Positions 61,697 to 64,000 of a stretch of 64,000 nt of DNA are shown here, piece after piece (position 1 is the stretch's first letter; every line of letters begins with the position of its first letter). Made by a program: the position numbers and the translations under genes. The stretch is from Prauserella alba (GTDB lineage Bacteria > Actinomycetota > Actinomycetes > Mycobacteriales > Pseudonocardiaceae). The stretch covers positions 1,538,841-1,602,840 of the forward strand of contig NZ_JAMTCH010000003.1 of NCBI RefSeq assembly GCF_024171735.1, in the 5' to 3' direction. The notes below the pieces were generated by a model. It was given only the letters and a program-made list of their open reading frames with translations. It had not been told where the DNA came from and made no database searches.

Positions 61697-62557
61697 ATGG
61701 AACAGATTCCGCGCAACTCGGGCTTTGCGCTGCCCTCCGCCTACCTGTCGTCGACGACGTCGTCCTTCGCCGATTTCCTGCGCGCCGAGGCGCCGGATCT
61801 GCTGCCGAGCAAGCGGTCCGCGGGCATGGGCACCTCGGGCGGTGACCTCGACGCGCCGCACGGCACGACGATCGTGGCCTCGACGTTCAACGGCGGGGTG
61901 CTGATCGCGGGCGATCGGCGCGCGACGAGCGGCAACCTCATTGCGACCCGTGACATGGACAAGGTCTACGTCACCGATGCCTATTCGGCCGTGGGGATCG
62001 CGGGCACGGCGGGTATCGCTCTTGAGCTCGTCCGGCTGTACACGGTGGAGCTGGCGCACTACGAGAAGATCGAGGGTGTGTCGCTCTCGCTCGACGGCAA
62101 GTCGAACAAGCTGGCGACCATGGTGCGCGGCAATCTCGACGCCGCGATGGCGGGGCTCGCGGTGGTCCCGCTGTTCGTCGGTTACGACATCGAGGCGTCC
62201 GATCCCAAGCGGGCGGGGCGCATCGTGTCGTTCGATGTCACGGGCGGCCGGTACGAGGAGAACGCGGGTTTCCACGCGATCGGTTCCGGGTCGGTGTTCG
62301 CGAAGTCGGCGATGAAGAAGCTCTACGACCCCGACGCCGATCAGGACGGCGCGGTGCGGGCGGCGATCGAGTCGCTCTACGACGCCGCCGACGACGACAC
62401 GGCGACCGGTGGACCGGACATCGCGCGGAAGATCTATCCGAGCGTCGTCACGATCACCGCGGAGCACGGTGCCGTGCAGTTGCCCACGGAGGAGACCTCG
62501 GCCGTCGCGGAGGCCGTCGTCGCCGACCGCGCGGCCCAGCAGGACTGGCGCAGCTGA
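61697..62557 (+). CDS. prcB: Proteasome beta subunit
   Basis: 286 residues including a 56-residue propeptide. Processing before T57 in APHGTTIVA gives the N-terminal nucleophile Thr. [18 protein letters not shown] and [20 protein letters not shown] are typical of the catalytic beta fold. The mature subunits form the inner rings of the 20S particle. The start is ATG; the gap after pup is 79 nt. prcA follows after 99 nt. Confidence 0.97.
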   Translation: MEQIPRNSGFALPSAYLSSTTSSFADFLRAEAPDLLPSKRSAGMGTSGGDLDAPHGTTIVASTFNGGVLIAGDRRATSGNLIATRDMDKVYVTDAYSAVGIAGTAGIALELVRLYTVELAHYEKIEGVSLSLDGKSNKLATMVRGNLDAAMAGLAVVPLFVGYDIEASDPKRAGRIVSFDVTGGRYEENAGFHAIGSGSVFAKSAMKKLYDPDADQDGAVRAAIESLYDAADDDTATGGPDIARKIYPSVVTITAEHGAVQLPTEETSAVAEAVVADRAAQQDWRS

Positions 62558-62656
62558 TCCGTGTGCCGGGCCCGACGTGGCCCGGCACACGGCTCGGTCG
62601 CGCCCGGTTCGCCATCCGTCAGCTTCCCATCCCCGAACAGAGCGGAGCCAACGCAA

Positions 62657-63460
62657 GTGTCGATGCCGCTGTACGCCTCGCCCGAACAGTTGATGCGGGA
62701 GCGTTCCGAACTCGCGCGGAAGGGTATTGCCCGCGGTCGGAGCGTCGTGGTGCTCAAATACCGGGGCGGAGTCCTGTTCGTGGCGGAGAATCCGTCGCCG
62801 ACGCTGCACAAGGTGTCGGAGATCTACGACCGCATCGGGTTCGCCGCGGTTGGCCGCTACAGCGAGTTCGAGAGCCTGCGCCGGGGCGGTATCCGGCACG
62901 TGGATCTGCAGGGCTACCAGTACGACCGGCGTGACGTCAGTGCGCGGGCGCTGGCGAACGTCTACGCCCAGACGCTGAGCACGATCTTCACCGAGCAGCT
63001 CAAGCCGTACGAGGTGGAGATCTGTGTCGCCCAGGTCGGGGCGAACGCCGACGCGGACGAGCTGTACCGCTTGACCTACGACGGGTCGATCGTCGACGAG
63101 CCGCAGTTCGTGGTGATGGGCGGCCAGACGGATGCGATCAACACGAAGCTGAAGGAGACCTTCTCCGACGGGATGGAGCTGTCCGACGCGGTGCGGGTCG
63201 CGGCGGAGGCGTTCCGCCCGTCCGCCTCGTCCGGCAGCGGGACGAACGGCGGCAGCTCGTCGAGTTCGGCGCAGGAGGGCGAGCCGAGCAAGTTGGAGGT
63301 CGCGGTGCTGGAGCGGGAGCGGCCGGGGCGGAAGTTCCGCCGTATCACCGGCGCCGCGCTCGATGCGCTGTTGCCCGCTCGCACGGAGGCGGCCGACAGC
63401 AGCGATTCGGGTTCCGAAGGTGACGGGAACCCCGAAGGTGACGGGAAGTCCGACGGTTGA
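62657..63460 (+). CDS. prcA: Proteasome alpha subunit
   Basis: 267 residues. The outer-ring subunit starts [20 protein letters not shown], followed by [20 protein letters not shown] and [20 protein letters not shown]. The C-terminal ~65 residues are Ser/Gly- and Asp-rich (for example [14 protein letters not shown] and [13 protein letters not shown]) and probably disordered. GTG 62657 or ATG 62663 could be used. It is the last gene of the dop-pup-prcB-prcA run. Confidence 0.96.
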   Translation: MSMPLYASPEQLMRERSELARKGIARGRSVVVLKYRGGVLFVAENPSPTLHKVSEIYDRIGFAAVGRYSEFESLRRGGIRHVDLQGYQYDRRDVSARALANVYAQTLSTIFTEQLKPYEVEICVAQVGANADADELYRLTYDGSIVDEPQFVVMGGQTDAINTKLKETFSDGMELSDAVRVAAEAFRPSASSGSGTNGGSSSSSAQEGEPSKLEVAVLERERPGRKFRRITGAALDALLPARTEAADSSDSGSEGDGNPEGDGKSDG

Positions 63461-63524
63461 CCGGTTTCGCGGGTTCGGCGGTGGCACCGGGTCGCGCCGG
63501 TGCTGCCGGGCCCGTGGCCGCCGG

Positions 63525-63998
63525 TCATCGACGGTAGATCGTCAGCGCGCTGGGCCGCGATCGGAAGCGGAATTGGCGGCCGAGCGGGCCGATTTCGCCG
63601 TCGGTGGCGAGCCTGCGGTGGCCGTCGAGTAGTTCGACGTCGAGCGCCGGCAGGTCGCGCTGGCGGTAGACGTGGCTGGCGTGGAGTGTCTTCGTGACGG
63701 CCGAGAGCACGAAGCGCGCTCGCGAGTAGGGGACGTCGGCGCGCAGGTAGCGCACGTCGAGCAGTCCGGTGTCGAGTGCGGGCCTGCGGTTGGGCCAGAA
63801 TCCCTTGGGCGCGTAGGTGCCGTTGCCCACGAACACGAGCCACACGAGGGCCTGCTTGCCGTTCAGGCGCACCGGGAACGGTTTCGCGCGGCGGAGGACG
63901 CGGACCGTCGCGAGGACGGCGGACGGCCATTTGGGATGCCGCTGTTCGATTTTTTCGCGTAACCGCACCATTTCCGGGTAGCCGCCGAGGCCGGCGGT
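63525..63998 (-). CDS. Diacylglycerol-kinase-like protein, 5' end outside window
   Basis: About 158 C-terminal residues of a DAGK/YegS-type lipid kinase fold; the frame stays open to the right edge (TAGLGGYPEMVRLREKIEQ), so the ATG at 63971 is internal. Family-like blocks are LVFVGNGTYAPKGFWPN, DTGLLDVRYLRAD and the end LATDGEIGPLGRQFRFR. The catalytic ATP-binding half is not visible, so activity cannot be judged. It is convergent with prcA. Confidence 0.75.
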   Translation of the reverse strand, partial: TAGLGGYPEMVRLREKIEQRHPKWPSAVLATVRVLRRAKPFPVRLNGKQALVWLVFVGNGTYAPKGFWPNRRPALDTGLLDVRYLRADVPYSRARFVLSAVTKTLHASHVYRQRDLPALDVELLDGHRRLATDGEIGPLGRQFRFRSRPSALTIYRR

Positions 63999-64000
63999 GT

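Noticed and set aside
63525-63998. pafA following prcA
   Set aside because: The minus-strand gene here has diacylglycerol-kinase-like motifs and none of the Pup ligase signatures; pafA must be elsewhere.

Overview
The window is high-GC actinobacterial DNA with almost no repeats and short intergenic gaps. It carries a Pup-proteasome locus, mycothiol and ergothioneine biosynthesis genes, GarA, a RipA-type NlpC/P60 hydrolase, a fabG-inhA-ferrochelatase block and many GTG starts. Gene content and order resemble Mycobacterium in several blocks, but insertions and the lack of mycobacterial surface genes point instead to a Pseudonocardiaceae-type organism (Saccharomonospora, Prauserella or Amycolatopsis relatives). 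That placement is inference from gene content, not a database result.

Layout. 0-6.7 kb: end of an acyl-CoA synthetase, then a conserved central-metabolism block (CDP-alcohol phosphatidyltransferase, gcvH, garA, ftsR-type MerR, bifunctional nuclease, a TetR gene, a second MerR gene). 6.9-11.6 kb: a minus-strand run with an anchored protein holding a shortened substrate-binding domain, a possible DNA glycosylase and two CBS/DUF21 membrane proteins. 11.9-24 kb: the aconitase regulator acnR and aconitase acn are about 9 kb apart. Between them lie ergothioneine genes egtABCD, an F420-type oxidoreductase, a GNAT gene, a fragment duplicating the 3' end of acn, and a 2.3 kb segment with a quinone reductase, a TetR gene and a membrane protein. 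Matching operator-like sites precede both acn and acnR.

24-41 kb: a frameshifted nitroreductase, two anchored proteins, a RipA-like hydrolase, a MobA-like protein, a MoxR-DUF58-VWA operon, trmL, fabG, inhA, ferrochelatase, and a second AAA-VWA pair. 41-53.6 kb: cytochrome P450 with a divergent TetR gene and a palindromic operator, mshC, a metallophosphoesterase, MFS and PAC2 genes, a HAD phosphatase, hisE-hisG, an orphan ParA, a RecB-type Fe-S nuclease, an M50 protease and trmI. 53.7-64 kb: the Pup-proteasome system (arc, dop, pup, prcB, prcA), interrupted between arc and dop by four unrelated genes, then a partial diacylglycerol-kinase-like gene.

The most unusual signal is a 16-bp motif, GTATAACG-NN-CTATAC, found four times (6763, 36605, 57131, 57541). 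Two copies bracket a small HTH-like gene at 57157-57546, and one overlaps that gene's probable -10 box. Other notable points: many genes look leaderless (TANNNT then 6-7 nt then the start codon), GarA has Lys where the PknG-target Thr is expected, Pup ends in Glu, and a perfect terminator-like hairpin sits in the leader of fabG.
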